64,000 nucleotides of DNA, taken from positions 248,001 to 312,000 of the forward strand of contig NZ_JAGGPJ010000027.1 of the NCBI RefSeq assembly GCF_018613875.1. The letters run 5' to 3'. The translations under genes were made by a program, and so were the position numbers. How positions within the stretch are numbered: position 1 is the first letter of the stretch; the number at the start of each line of letters is the position of its first letter. Positions 19,339 through 29,570 of the stretch are shown piece after piece. The stretch is from Arthrobacter sp. ISL-28 (GTDB lineage Bacteria > Actinomycetota > Actinomycetes > Actinomycetales > Micrococcaceae). Under the pieces are notes generated by a model. The model was given only the letters and a program-made list of their open reading frames with translations, was not told the origin of the DNA and ran no database searches.

Positions 19339-19415
19339 AGCGCAGAATCCGCTAAATTTTGGGTAAATCAGCAGTAAACACCTGATCACCGGAGCCCGGC
19401 CTTGTTCCAGGGCGG

Positions 19416-20111
19416 TCAGAAGAGGCGGGACTCGATGTCGTCCACTCCACGCATGGCGTCGTAGTCCAGCGTGATGCAGTGGATCCCGCGGTCGTTGGCG
19501 AGTACGCGGGCCTGCGGTTTGATCTGCTGTGCGGCGAAAATTCCGCGGACTGGTGCGAGCAGAGGGTCGCGGTTGAGCAGCTCAAGGTACCTTGTCAGCT
19601 GTTCCACGCCGTCGATGTCGCCGCGGCGCTTGAGCTCGATGGCCACGGTGGAGCCGTCGGCGTCCCGCGCCAGGATGTCCACCGGACCGATTGCCGTGAA
19701 GTATTCCCGGCGGATGAGTGAGAACCCCTCACCGAGCGTTTCGATCTGCTCGGCCAGCAGGCGCTGCAGATCGGCCTCGACTCCGTCCTTGATCAGGCCC
19801 GGATCCTGGCCGAGCTCATGTGACGTGTCATGAAGCTGTTCATGGATGTTGATGATCAGCCTGTCGTCCGTCTTGGCGGACTGAACAGTCCACTGTTCGA
19901 TGACTCCCACCTCGACGTCTGTTTCCTCGGGAGAGGAGACGCGCAGCGTGGCGGGAGGGCTCATCCAGTTCAGCGGCTTGTAGGAGCCGCCGTCAGAGTG
20001 AACCAGCACAGAGCCGTCGGCCTTCACCAAGAGGAGCCTCGTGGCGAGGGGCAGATGGGCTTTGAGCCGGCCAACGTAATCAACAGAACAACGGGCTATG
20101 ACAAGACGCAC
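19416..20111 (-). CDS. nucS: Mismatch-specific endonuclease NucS
   Basis: Cuts both strands at G-T, G-G and T-T mismatches; it is the core of the MutS/MutL-independent mismatch repair of actinobacteria. 231 residues. The N-terminal domain holds [15 protein letters not shown] and [10 protein letters not shown]; the C-terminal RecB-like nuclease has [12 protein letters not shown] and AIELKRRGD, the metal-binding D-E-K set. It ends SRLF, a beta-clamp-binding tail. I chose GTG 20111 because a TAGTGT box sits exactly 7 nt upstream. Confidence 0.95.
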   Translation of the reverse strand: MRLVIARCSVDYVGRLKAHLPLATRLLLVKADGSVLVHSDGGSYKPLNWMSPPATLRVSSPEETDVEVGVIEQWTVQSAKTDDRLIINIHEQLHDTSHELGQDPGLIKDGVEADLQRLLAEQIETLGEGFSLIRREYFTAIGPVDILARDADGSTVAIELKRRGDIDGVEQLTRYLELLNRDPLLAPVRGIFAAQQIKPQARVLANDRGIHCITLDYDAMRGVDDIESRLF

Positions 20112-20118
20112 GCCGTAC

Positions 20119-20124
20119 ACACTA
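20119..20124 (-). promoter_or_regulatory. -10 box of a leaderless nucS transcript
   Basis: TAGTGT on the minus strand ends 7 nt before GTG 20111, and there is no Shine-Dalgarno. This argues against the alternative GTG at 20120, which lies inside the spacing. Confidence 0.55.
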
Positions 20125-20198
20125 CCGTCTTGCAGGTTGCACTCGGCGCGGCACGGCTGAGGGCAAGGGAGCGGCGGCAGCTGGGGCAGAATGGAAGC

Positions 20199-20555
20199 AT
20201 GCCGCGTTCGAACCGTCCCCGCCGTTCCTCAGCAGGGCGGTCCTCGTCCGGAAAGCCCGCAGCAGGCGGCAAGCGCGGAGCGGGGCCGGTACCTGAGCTT
20301 GACCTCGAGCGGGCGCGCGCCGGCATTGCCCGGAGGGAAAGCGCCCCTGACGGCGACTGGGTGGTGCGTACGATGACCGCACGCAACGCGGAGAAAGCCT
20401 ACATCTGCCCTGGCTGTTCCACAGCCGTGCCGCCGGGGATAGCGCACCTCGTGGTGTGGGCAGATGACCACCTGTTTGGTGAAGAGGCGGGACTGGCCGA
20501 GCGCCGTCACTGGCACACGAACTGCTGGACGTCGCGCAACTTCCGTTACCGGTAA
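20199..20555 (+). CDS. Conserved small actinobacterial protein, often annotated ATP/GTP-binding
   Basis: 118 residues. The basic, Ser/Arg/Lys-rich N-terminus (1-40) is likely disordered. The C-terminal half has a short zinc-ribbon-like ICPGC and later [12 protein letters not shown] with conserved His, Cys and Trp residues. No P-loop is visible, so the usual annotation is unsupported; a zinc-binding nucleic-acid role is only a guess. CAGAAT lies 6 nt before the ATG and could be a weak leaderless -10. Divergent from nucS. Confidence 0.75.
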   Translation: MPRSNRPRRSSAGRSSSGKPAAGGKRGAGPVPELDLERARAGIARRESAPDGDWVVRTMTARNAEKAYICPGCSTAVPPGIAHLVVWADDHLFGEEAGLAERRHWHTNCWTSRNFRYR

Positions 20556-20636
20556 CCGGCCTGCGGCGGCAGGAGGAGGGCGCCGTGGGCAGGAGCCGTG
20601 GCCGGGCAAGAGCCGTGGCGGGGCGTCGGTGGAAGC

Positions 20637-20642
20637 TAAGCT
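20637..20642 (+). promoter_or_regulatory. -10 box of a leaderless alpha/beta-hydrolase transcript
   Basis: TAAGCT, 7 nt before ATG 20650, with no Shine-Dalgarno. This fixes the start at 20650 rather than at upstream in-frame codons. Confidence 0.55.
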
Positions 20643-20649
20643 GATACGC

Positions 20650-21450
20650 ATGACTTTTGACCCGTCGTCGTACGTTTTCAGCCAGCCGTCGGAAGCGACG
20701 GCGATCCGCGCGTCCACCGTGCTGCCCGCACGCCGCGAGAACATCGAGATCCATACCGAGGACGGCCGGACCCTCGTGGGTGAGCTTGCCCTGCCGGAGT
20801 CGGGGGAGATCAGCGCCACCCTGATAACGCTGCATCCTCTGCCGACGCATGGCGGTTTCATGGATTCCCACGTCTACCGGAAGGCCTCCTACCGGCTGCC
20901 GGCGCTGGCGGGCATCGCCGTGCTGCGTTTCAACACGCGGGGCACTTCATCGCCGCGGGGAACCAGCGAAGGCTCCTTCGAAGAGGGCATCGGTGAGCGC
21001 TACGATGTCGAGGCGGCAGTGCAGTTCGCCGTCGACAGGGGCCTGCCCAACCGCTGGCTCGTGGGCTGGTCCTTCGGAACCGAACTGGCCCTCATGTATG
21101 GCGCTGTGGAGCCCGTTGCATCGCAGGTGGAAGGTGCCGTGCTGCTGTCGCCGCCGCTGCACCGAGCCACTGATTCACACCTGCGCCAGTGGGCGGCTTC
21201 GGGAAAGCCTCTCACCGTGCTGGTGCCCGAACACGACGACTACCTCCGGCCCGCGGCTGCCGCGGAACGGTTCAGCCTCGTGCCGCAGGCACGGCTGGTG
21301 GGAGTCGACGGCGCCAAGCACCTTTGGGTGGGGGAGAAGCACGCCGCGCGGGCGCTTAACGAAATCGTGGACGACGTCACGCGGAACGGTTCAGGTGCCA
21401 GCGGTCTCGCCCAGGAGTGGAGGGGACCGGTGGCGACGGCCACCGCCTAG
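20650..21450 (+). CDS. Alpha/beta-fold hydrolase (KANL3/Tex30-like family)
   Basis: 266 residues, no signal peptide. The strand-turn motif LITLHPLPTHGG is the oxyanion region, GWSFGTELAL carries the nucleophile serine, the acid lies near PEHDDYLRP and the catalytic His in DGAKHLWVG. The arrangement resembles small soluble hydrolases of the dienelactone hydrolase clan. Substrate unknown. It converges on the AI-2E family gene. Confidence 0.82.
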   Translation: MTFDPSSYVFSQPSEATAIRASTVLPARRENIEIHTEDGRTLVGELALPESGEISATLITLHPLPTHGGFMDSHVYRKASYRLPALAGIAVLRFNTRGTSSPRGTSEGSFEEGIGERYDVEAAVQFAVDRGLPNRWLVGWSFGTELALMYGAVEPVASQVEGAVLLSPPLHRATDSHLRQWAASGKPLTVLVPEHDDYLRPAAAAERFSLVPQARLVGVDGAKHLWVGEKHAARALNEIVDDVTRNGSGASGLAQEWRGPVATATA

Positions 21451-21460
21451 GTGTTTGTCT

Positions 21461-21501
21461 GGCCAGGCTGGTGCCCGGCCAGGCTGGTGCCCGGTCAGGC
21501 T
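21461..21501. repeat. 16-bp tandem repeat, 2.5 copies, at a convergent junction
   Basis: Two identical copies (21461-21476, 21477-21492) beginning GGCCAGGCTG plus a partial third copy that reaches the stop of the minus-strand exporter gene. Probably slippage. Confidence 0.75.
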
Positions 21502-22816
21502 AATGCTTGTCCTGGCGGACGATGTAAATCTCCTTGATGAGGAGCAGGATGGCCGCTGCCGTGGGAATGGCGATCAGCGCCCCGAGGACGCCCAAAAGAC
21601 TGCCCCCGGCGATGACTGAGATCACGGCGACCGCGCCCGGCACGGCGACGGCCCTCTGCATGATGCGGGGCGAGATGAAGTATGCCTCAAACTGGAGATA
21701 GGCGAAGTAGCAGATGGCGTAGGCCAGCGCGGACTGCCAGCCCAGAGTGAGCGTGATCAGGATGACCACCACGCCGGCAATCAGTCCGCCCACCAGCGGG
21801 ATGAAGGCCAGAAGCGCCACGACGAACGTCAGCAGCACGGCGAAGGGCACGCCGATGATGGACATCACGATGAAGGCGAACGTGGCGTTGAGGAGCGCAA
21901 CCACGGCCTGTCCGATCACGTAGTTGCCCACGGAACGGGTGATTTCCTCGGACAGTGCTTCCACCCGTGCCCGCCGGGACCGCGGCGCCAGCCGGTAACC
22001 CCACTTTTTCATGGCTGGCAGCGCGGCGAGGAAATACAGGCTCAGGACCAGGACGATCAGGGTCCCGAAGAGGCTGTTCGCCACGGTGGAGCCGAAGCCC
22101 ACCACACCGCCGAAGATGCCGCCCATGGCCTCCGGGTTCTTGACGAATTTGTCCAGCTCCTCATTGATGCGGTCGCGCACTCCGAACTGGGTATCGAGCG
22201 TCCGGAAGAACTCGGAATCGACGAAGTCCCGGACCCAGACCGGTGCCTGCTTGACGAGTTCGGTGACCTGCTCGACGATCGTGGGGATGAGGGTGGCAAA
22301 AAAACCCACCACCGCAAGGACCAGCACGGACACGGCCAGGAGAATGCCGGCGGGCCTCGGGATCTTGCGGCCCTCCAGCCAGCGCACCACCGGATCGAGT
22401 CCGAGCGCAATGAACAGGGCCGCGACAATCCAGAGGAGGAGTTGGGTGGTGTTGGAGCCGATCCAGTAAACCAGCAGGGCAAGGCCGACGCCGACGGTGC
22501 CCATGAAGCCAAGGTACAGGGGATGCTGTGCTGAGATCCGAGGGCCGGGAGCGCCGAAGCGGGCCCTGTCCGGGCCAGTGGGCGCTTCCGCCTCAAGGTG
22601 GTCCAGCTGCTCGGGAGGCATTTCGAAGCGGAGCCGCGGCTGCGCGCCGGGAATCGGCTGGCGAAGCCGTTTCAGCACCGAGCCGAGAGCGGCAGGGCGG
22701 CCCTTGGCCCGGGGCGGCTTTTGGCGCTCTGCCGGTGAGGCGGGGGCGTTCCGGGGGAAATCGGCGGCGGGCAGGTTTTCCGGGCCGTGGCTGGACGGAT
22801 CCGTGGGTTCAGTCAC
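21500..22816 (-). CDS. AI-2E family transporter (PerM/YdiK type)
   Basis: 438 residues. The 80-residue N-terminus is cytosolic, basic and proline-rich; about eight membrane helices follow, with the family block FIPLVGGLIAGVVVILITL and the ending GGSLLGVLGALIAIPTAAAILLL. The family includes TqsA (AI-2 exporter) and Na+/H+ antiporters, so the substrate is not predictable. The start is GTG; a longer N-terminus than usual is a feature of this copy. Confidence 0.85.
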   Translation of the reverse strand: MTEPTDPSSHGPENLPAADFPRNAPASPAERQKPPRAKGRPAALGSVLKRLRQPIPGAQPRLRFEMPPEQLDHLEAEAPTGPDRARFGAPGPRISAQHPLYLGFMGTVGVGLALLVYWIGSNTTQLLLWIVAALFIALGLDPVVRWLEGRKIPRPAGILLAVSVLVLAVVGFFATLIPTIVEQVTELVKQAPVWVRDFVDSEFFRTLDTQFGVRDRINEELDKFVKNPEAMGGIFGGVVGFGSTVANSLFGTLIVLVLSLYFLAALPAMKKWGYRLAPRSRRARVEALSEEITRSVGNYVIGQAVVALLNATFAFIVMSIIGVPFAVLLTFVVALLAFIPLVGGLIAGVVVILITLTLGWQSALAYAICYFAYLQFEAYFISPRIMQRAVAVPGAVAVISVIAGGSLLGVLGALIAIPTAAAILLLIKEIYIVRQDKH

Positions 22817-22968
22817 TGCTTTTGATGCCTTTTCCGTCCGTGGCTCCGCGGCTGCGGGCCGGATGTGATGATCATCGCAAACACTATCAGCAGGCTTGCG
22901 AACACCGGGTCAAGCGCTGTTATGCGAGGGGTGCAGGGGGCGGCTTTGGAAGCCCTAACTCACCCATT

Positions 22969-22988
22969 GGTAACAAAACGGTTACTAT
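22969..22988. promoter_or_regulatory. Inverted repeat with possible -10 between divergent genes
   Basis: GTAAC (22970-22974) and GTTAC (22981-22985) flank a 6-nt spacer. TACTAT (22983-22988) overlaps the right arm and could be a -10 for the membrane-protein gene at 23008. A repressor or activator site is possible; I cannot name the regulator. Confidence 0.35.
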
Positions 22989-23007
22989 TGAAGGCAAACC
23001 CCCGCTG

Positions 23008-24771
23008 ATGATAGGTACTCCTTTGCGTTTCAAGACTGCAGTTGCACTCGTGCTGCTCGGCCTCCTGACACTGCTGGCCGGCATCGGGCAGAAGACGGTG
23101 TGGGCCCCCGCCGAGACTGTGACAGCCACCGCTGCCACCGACGCGGAAGCCGCACCGCTGACCGTTATAGACCAGAAGCTCCGCACCCTCGACGGGGGCG
23201 CGGTGACCATCAAGGTCAAGGGCGAGGGCAGCTTCCTCCTCGCCGCAGGACGGCCCGACGACGTCACGGCCTGGGTCGGTAAGACAGCGCACAACACGGT
23301 CAACGGGCTGTCGGAAGACAAGAAATCGCTGAAGGTGGAACGCACTGACGGTGACGCAGCCGCGCCTTCACCGGCCGGATCTGACCTGTGGGTTTCGACC
23401 GAAAAAGCCAACGGTGAGCTGGACTACACGTGGTCGGCGCCTGCCGACGGCGAGTGGTCGCTGCTGCTGGCCAGCGATGGCACCAAGCCTGCCCCGTCCT
23501 CGATTTCGATGACGTTCCCCAACGACACGTCCACGCCGTGGGCCATTCCGCTCATGGTCATCGGCGGGCTTCTCATGCTCGCCGGTGGTGCGCTGCTGCT
23601 CCTCAAGCCCAAGGGCAGGACCCCTGGCCAGGGCGGCTCCGCGGCCGGTGGGGGCAATCTCCTCAGCCAGCTTGCCGCGGCCGGCGCCAAGGCCAAGGCC
23701 GGCATCAAGGCCAAGACCGGCGCCAAGGCCGGAAGCGGTTCCTCCGCGCGGCTCAGTGTGGCGGTGGCGGCCTTTACTGCCGCGCTCCTCGCCTCTACCG
23801 GTGCGGTTGCCCAGGCCACCACGCCTGAGCCCTCCGATACCCCGGACGCGTCGTCCAGTGCCTCTGCGTCCGGAAGCGCCTCGGGGGACGGCCCGGTTCT
23901 CCTGGACGCCCAGTTCCGCCGTATCCTGGAGCAGGTGTCGAGTGCCACCGCCGCCGGCGATGCCGCCAGGGATGCCAAAAAACTTGCTACCCGCGTTGCC
24001 GGAACCGAACTCGAAGTCCGGACGCAGAACTACAAAATCCGCTCCCGGGTGGCGTCCTACGACGCGCGGATGCCGGTGCGTGCAACGAAGCTCCTGACCA
24101 CGGTCGTCACCAGCAAGCGCACCTGGCCGCGCTCGGTCCTGGCCGTAACGCAGGGCGAGGGCAACGTGGTGCCGCAGCTGCTGACCCTGGTTCAGAAGTC
24201 CCCGCGCGAAAACTACAAGCTTGTGGGCACCAGCCCGCTCCAGCCCGGCACGACGTTCCCCGCTATTGCCCGGAACGGCACCGAGACTCTCGCTCCCGGT
24301 GACAAGTCGGGACTGCTGTACAGCGGGCAGGAAGCACTTTCCGGCCTGGCTGACCGCCTCACCAAGGAAAACTCCACCTTCAAGAACAAGCTCGTTGAAG
24401 GGCAGTCCTCGCCGTACATAGCGGACACGCTGTCGTACCAGGCTGACGTGGTGAAGTCCGGCGTGAACGGCGAGTTCGCCTTCACCCACAAGGTTGTTCC
24501 GGACGGCACGGTGGTGTTCCGCACCTCGGATGGCGGCGCCCTGGTTCTCGGCCGCCTCACGTTCAACTTTGACGGCACCCCTAAATCCGAGGGTGACAAG
24601 CTGTCTATCGGAAATGACGCGGCAGTCCTCGCCGGCGGCAAGGAGACCACCACCGGCATGGTGCTGAACTTCGCCGAGTCGGTGGCCGTCTATGTGCCGC
24701 CGGCCGGCTCCAACGACCCGATGAAGCTTGTGGCTGGAACGCGCGGCCTCGTCGGAGCCAGCTTCAAGTAA
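23008..24771 (+). CDS. Large membrane protein of unknown function
   Basis: 587 residues. There is a signal-like N-terminal helix (about 9-28), an extracellular beta-rich domain, then a helix at about 175-195 (IPLMVIGGLLMLAGGALLLL), a Lys/Ala repeat linker (AKAKAGIKAKTGAKAG), a third helix (VAVAAFTAALLASTGAVAQA), a low-complexity Ser/Ala stretch and a 280-residue C-terminal domain beginning LDAQFRRILEQVS. Two N-out modules around a basic loop suggest a cell-surface protein. I do not recognise the C-terminal domain with confidence. ATG 23008 gives a normal membrane-anchor start. Confidence 0.72.
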   Translation: MIGTPLRFKTAVALVLLGLLTLLAGIGQKTVWAPAETVTATAATDAEAAPLTVIDQKLRTLDGGAVTIKVKGEGSFLLAAGRPDDVTAWVGKTAHNTVNGLSEDKKSLKVERTDGDAAAPSPAGSDLWVSTEKANGELDYTWSAPADGEWSLLLASDGTKPAPSSISMTFPNDTSTPWAIPLMVIGGLLMLAGGALLLLKPKGRTPGQGGSAAGGGNLLSQLAAAGAKAKAGIKAKTGAKAGSGSSARLSVAVAAFTAALLASTGAVAQATTPEPSDTPDASSSASASGSASGDGPVLLDAQFRRILEQVSSATAAGDAARDAKKLATRVAGTELEVRTQNYKIRSRVASYDARMPVRATKLLTTVVTSKRTWPRSVLAVTQGEGNVVPQLLTLVQKSPRENYKLVGTSPLQPGTTFPAIARNGTETLAPGDKSGLLYSGQEALSGLADRLTKENSTFKNKLVEGQSSPYIADTLSYQADVVKSGVNGEFAFTHKVVPDGTVVFRTSDGGALVLGRLTFNFDGTPKSEGDKLSIGNDAAVLAGGKETTTGMVLNFAESVAVYVPPAGSNDPMKLVAGTRGLVGASFK

Positions 24772-24848
24772 GCACTTTCGTCACCGGCGGCGGCAGGCAG
24801 TGTGCCGCGGTCGGCGGCAACAGTGCTTCCTGCGGCGGCGGGAGTGGC

Positions 24849-24854
24849 TAAAGT
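24849..24854 (+). promoter_or_regulatory. -10 box of a leaderless thioredoxin/TPR transcript
   Basis: TAAAGT, exactly 7 nt before ATG 24862; no Shine-Dalgarno. Confidence 0.55.
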
Positions 24855-24861
24855 GGAAGCT

Positions 24862-25863
24862 ATGAGTTCGCCAGCTTCCCGTCCTGTCCCTCCAGCCGCC
24901 GCCAGCCAGCTCAACCTCCGCGGCGCCGTCGACCTTTCCGCCCTCAAGCAGCGCCAGGCACCGCCAGCCGCTCCGGCAGGCGGCCCCGCCGGGAACGGAC
25001 CGGCAGGTGCAGCACCGGCGACGGGCGCCGCGGGTTCCGAGGCGCCTGCGCTGCGCGTCAACGTCACGGAAGGAAACTTCCAGGACCTCGTTGAGCTGTC
25101 GGCGCAGGTGCCTGTGGTGTTTGCACTGTGGGCAGCATATTCGCCCGAGTCGGAGGGTGTGCTCAATTCCCTGGAACGGATCGTGGCGAGCTACGCCGGC
25201 CGGCTGGTGCTTGCCGCCGCCGACATCGATGCCTTCCCCCAGCTCGCGCAGGCCTTCCAGGTCCAGGCCGTACCCACCGCAGTTGCAGTGCTCAAAGGCC
25301 AGCCAGTCCCGCTGTTCCAGGGCAGCGCCGACGAGCAGCAGATCCGCGCGCTGGTGGATGAACTGCTCAAGGTTGCCGCCGCCAACGGCGTTTCCGGCAA
25401 TGTGGGCGGTGCAGCCCCGGGGGAGCCGGCGCCCGCTCAGTTACCGCCGCTGCACCAGAAGGCCTTTGATGCCATCGAGGCAGGGGACTATGCCGCCGCC
25501 GCAGCGGCGTACCGGCAGGCCCTCGCGGAGATGCCCGCCGATGCCGAAGCCAAAGCAGGCCTTGCACAGGTCGAGCTCATGGACAGACTCCAGCAACTTT
25601 CCGGCCCGGACGGCGAAGCCCTCCGGCAGCGTGCGGCAGACGAGCCGGACAACCTCGCCGCCCAGCTCGGTGTCGCCGACCTGGACATTGCCGGCGGCCA
25701 CGTCGAGGATGCCCTGAACCGCGTGGTGGGCTTCATTGGCCGGAACTTCGGTCCGGAACGAGAAACCGCCCGCGTGCGCCTCCTGGAACTGTTCGACGTC
25801 GTCGGAACAACCGACGAACGAGTGGCAAAAGCGCGCCAGGCGCTTGCCCGCGTCCTTTTTTAG
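24862..25863 (+). CDS. Thioredoxin-fold/TPR co-chaperone, CnoX/YbbN-like
   Basis: 333 residues: an Ala/Pro-rich N-terminus, a thioredoxin-like domain (about 70-175; VVFALWAAYSPESEGVLNSL), and TPR-like helices (about 200-333; AFDAIEAGDYAAAAAAYRQAL). The usual CxxC is replaced by AYSPES, so it cannot be a normal disulfide reductase. The layout matches YbbN/CnoX, which protects clients and feeds chaperonins. The homologue in M. tuberculosis order is Rv1324. Confidence 0.86.
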   Translation: MSSPASRPVPPAAASQLNLRGAVDLSALKQRQAPPAAPAGGPAGNGPAGAAPATGAAGSEAPALRVNVTEGNFQDLVELSAQVPVVFALWAAYSPESEGVLNSLERIVASYAGRLVLAAADIDAFPQLAQAFQVQAVPTAVAVLKGQPVPLFQGSADEQQIRALVDELLKVAAANGVSGNVGGAAPGEPAPAQLPPLHQKAFDAIEAGDYAAAAAAYRQALAEMPADAEAKAGLAQVELMDRLQQLSGPDGEALRQRAADEPDNLAAQLGVADLDIAGGHVEDALNRVVGFIGRNFGPERETARVRLLELFDVVGTTDERVAKARQALARVLF

Positions 25864-25974
25864 CGCTCAGCCCCTTGCGGATCATCTCCGCGTTCAACGG
25901 GTCAGCTCCCGAGGCGTTCATTGCGGACGGCGCATTCCTCCTTGAGGGGGATCCCGCGGCGGACGGCCCCCGGA

Positions 25975-25980
25975 TAGGGT
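25975..25980 (+). promoter_or_regulatory. -10 box of a leaderless ABC exporter transcript
   Basis: TAGGGT, 6 nt before ATG 25987, no Shine-Dalgarno. Confidence 0.5.
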
Positions 25981-25986
25981 TGGCTC

Positions 25987-26732
<746 letters not shown>

Positions 26733-26751
<19 letters not shown>

Positions 26752-28304
26752 GGCTGAAACTGGCCCTGCTGCGGAACGGCCTGCGGCGCAGCCCCTGGCA
26801 GATTGTCGGCCTGGTGATCGGCGGTCTGTACGCCCTGGGAATCGTGATCATGTGTGTCGCGGTGCTGCTTTTCCTGCGTCTGCAGGACCCGCTCATTGCC
26901 CAGACTGTCGTGGTGCTCGGCGGGTCGGCGGCACTGATCGGCTGGGGGATAGTGCCTGTGGTTGCCGCAGCGGCAGACCTGACGCTGGACCCGGCGCGGT
27001 TCACGACGTCGGCAATCCCCATGCCCCAGTTGCTGGCAGGCCTTGCCCTGGGCGGCCTCATTGGCATTCCCGGACTCGCCACAACAGTGGTGGCCCTTGC
27101 CACTGTGGGCACATGGTCGCGGGGCGTCCTCCCGGCTGCCGGAGCCCTCGTCGGTGCTGCCTTGGGCTTGCTGAGCTGCGTTGTGCTCTCCAAAGTGGTC
27201 ACCACTGCCACAGCAAGCCTGGCCGCAACGCGCCGGTTCAAGGATGCCAGCGCTCTGGCGTTCATGGTTCCGCTCATCCTGATGGGGCCCATCGCGGCAG
27301 GCCTGACGCAGGGCGCGGCAGGCTCCGGGGCCTTCCTGACCGGACTCGCCCGGACGCTGTCCTGGACGCCTCTGGGCGCAGCCTGGTCGCTGGGCGGCGA
27401 CCTTGAGACAGGCCGGGCGGGTGATGCTGCGCTGAAGTTCCTGATCGCGGCAGCCACCCTGGCGGCCCTGGCCTGGTGCTGGAAGCTCCTGCTGGAGCGC
27501 GCCCTCGTGACTCCGCCCTACGCCGGCAGCAGCCGGAGGACGGGCGGCCGGATGGGGCTCTTCGCGCTGTTTCCTGCCACGCCCACGGGCGCCATTGCGG
27601 CCCGATCGCTGACGTACTGGTTCCGGGATCCCCGGTATTCCGGATCCTTGGTGGCCATTCCGCTCCTGCCGGTGGTGCTCGCGTTCCAAGGGAGCCAGAC
27701 GGGCAACTTCGGCGTGATCATGGTCGCGGGCCCGCTCACGGCATTCCTGTTGGCGTGGTCCATCTCCTCTGATGTGTCCTACGACAACACGGCATTCGCA
27801 CTGCATCTCGCAGCGGGAGTGCGCGGCGTGCATGACCGGCTGGGGCGCGCACTGGCCTGCCTCGCCTTCTCCCTGCCCACCGTTCTGGTCCTCACGGCGG
27901 GGCCGTTCTTCCTGACGGGGGACTGGGAATGGCTGCCCGCCATTCTGGGCCTGTCGCTCGGAATCCTGCTCACCGGGCTTGGCCTCGCCTCCGTGGTTTC
28001 CGCCCGCTACACAGTTGCCGTGCCGCTTCCTGGTGACAGCCCGTTCAAGAAGCCGCCGGGCAACGTCGCCCAGACACTTGCTGTCCAATTCGGCGGCATG
28101 GGCGTCCTGCTGGTGCTGACCCTTCCCGAAGCGGCCCTGATCATCGTCCAGGCGGTCACCGGTGACCCGGCCTTTGGCTGGGCCAACCTCGCCCTGGGAC
28201 CGCTGCTCGGAACAGCGCTTTTTGTGGCCGGCGTGCGCCTCGGCGGCCGCTGGCTCGACGCCCGCGGGCCGGACTTGCTGGCGCAGCTGACGGTCAACCG
28301 GTAA
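26733..28304 (+). CDS. ABC transporter permease
   Basis: 523 residues with about 12 membrane helices, beginning MVAHLLRLKLALLRNGLRRSPWQ, which is typical of this actinobacterial exporter family. The GTG start at 26733 lies inside the ATPase gene, so translation is coupled. There are no catalytic motifs; the transported molecule cannot be inferred from context. Confidence 0.88.
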
Positions 28305-28371
28305 CGGGCCTGCCGAGGCGGCGCCTGCCGTGGTTGACTAGGCAAAACAGCACGGAGAAAGGTGGTGCGGC

Positions 28372-29151
28372 GTGGAGGTCGTGATCCTTCCGGGCAGCAG
28401 ACAGATCGCCTCCCTGGTGGCGGACACCATCGAGGCGCTTCTACGGGAGAAGCCCGATGCGGTCCTGGGGCTGGCGACGGGATCGTCGCCCCTTCCCGTC
28501 TACGACGAACTCGCATTGCGGCATGAGCGCGGGCTGGATTTCAGCCGGGCGCACGGCTTTCTCCTGGACGAGTACGTTGGGCTTGAGTCGGGGCATCCGG
28601 AGTCCTACCGCGAGGTCATCCGCCGGGAATTCGCCGTCCGGGTCAATATCGCCCCGGAAAATATCCACGGCCCGGACGGCGCCGCAGCGGACCTTCCGGC
28701 AGCCTGCCGGGCGTATGAGGATGCCATCCAGGACCGCGGCGGAGTGGACCTGCAACTGCTGGGCATCGGAACCGACGGCCACATCGGCTTCAACGAACCG
28801 GGCTCATCACTGGCCTCCAGAACGCGCATCAAAACTCTCATTGAGCAGACACGCCGGGATAATGCCCGCTTCTTCGGCAGCCTGGCCGAGGTGCCCCATC
28901 ACGTAGTGACCCAGGGGCTGGGCACCATCCTGGACTCCCGCCACGCGGTGCTCGTCGCCACGGGGGCGCAAAAAGCGCAGGCGGTCCATGATCTGGTCGA
29001 GGGGCCGGTGGCGGCGATCTGCCCCGCTTCGGTCCTGCAGTTGCACCCCCACGCCTCCATCCTGGTGGATGAGGCGGCGGCGTCATCGCTGAAACTTGCC
29101 GACTACTACCGCCATTCCTACGAGCACAAACCGGCCTGGCAGGCTCTGTAG
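28372..29151 (+). CDS. nagB: Glucosamine-6-phosphate deaminase
   Basis: Converts glucosamine-6-phosphate to fructose-6-phosphate and ammonia in amino-sugar breakdown. 259 residues. Motifs: LGLATGSSPLPVY (phosphate loop), LDEYVGL (catalytic Asp), GIGTDGHIGFNEPGS. No nagA or transporter lies beside it. The start is GTG with GGAGAAAGG upstream. Confidence 0.93.
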   Translation: MEVVILPGSRQIASLVADTIEALLREKPDAVLGLATGSSPLPVYDELALRHERGLDFSRAHGFLLDEYVGLESGHPESYREVIRREFAVRVNIAPENIHGPDGAAADLPAACRAYEDAIQDRGGVDLQLLGIGTDGHIGFNEPGSSLASRTRIKTLIEQTRRDNARFFGSLAEVPHHVVTQGLGTILDSRHAVLVATGAQKAQAVHDLVEGPVAAICPASVLQLHPHASILVDEAAASSLKLADYYRHSYEHKPAWQAL

Positions 29152-29224
29152 GAGACGGACAGACGGACGGCCGCCGGTTCCTTTCTGCCCGTGGCGCTGT
29201 CCTTCGCCGGCTGTCCGGAGCCGC

Positions 29225-29230
29225 TAAGAT
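29225..29230 (+). promoter_or_regulatory. -10 box of a leaderless DUF3039/helicase transcript
   Basis: TAAGAT, 7 nt before ATG 29238, which selects that start over an in-frame ATG at 29229. Confidence 0.5.
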
Positions 29231-29237
29231 GGATGGC

Positions 29238-29570
29238 ATGACTAGCATGACGGATCCTCTCGAAAACGACCCCATGCGTGAGCTTTCCGGAGCCGGATCG
29301 TCCACGGCCACCATCGAGCGCGAGGAACTTCGCCAGGAAGTGGAGCCCGGCGACCGTGAGCGCTTTGCGCACTACGTGCGCAAAGAAAAGATCATGGAAT
29401 CCGCGCTGACTGGCGAGCCTGTCATCGCCCTGTGCGGCAAGGTCTGGACACCGGGGCGTGACCCCCAGAAGTTCCCTGTGTGCCCGATGTGCAAAGAAGT
29501 CTATGACGGCCTGCGGCCCGAAAACGATGGCGGCAAGGGGTCCGGCGGGGACTCAGGCACCAACAAGTAG
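29238..29570 (+). CDS. DUF3039 family protein
   Basis: 110 residues. A central conserved segment (RERFAHYVRKEKIMESALTG) leads to ALCGKVW and CPMCKEVYDGL, so three or four cysteines may bind zinc. The C-terminus is Gly/Asn-rich. The family is almost confined to actinobacteria and is of unknown function. Its TAG stop shares its last base with the GTG of the helicase gene, so the two are probably linked in function. Confidence 0.87.
   Translation: MTSMTDPLENDPMRELSGAGSSTATIEREELRQEVEPGDRERFAHYVRKEKIMESALTGEPVIALCGKVWTPGRDPQKFPVCPMCKEVYDGLRPENDGGKGSGGDSGTNK

Noticed and set aside
22969-22988. MtrA-type regulator box
   Set aside because: MtrA sites are, as I recall, direct GTAAC repeats; this is an inverted pair, so only a neutral dyad is reported.
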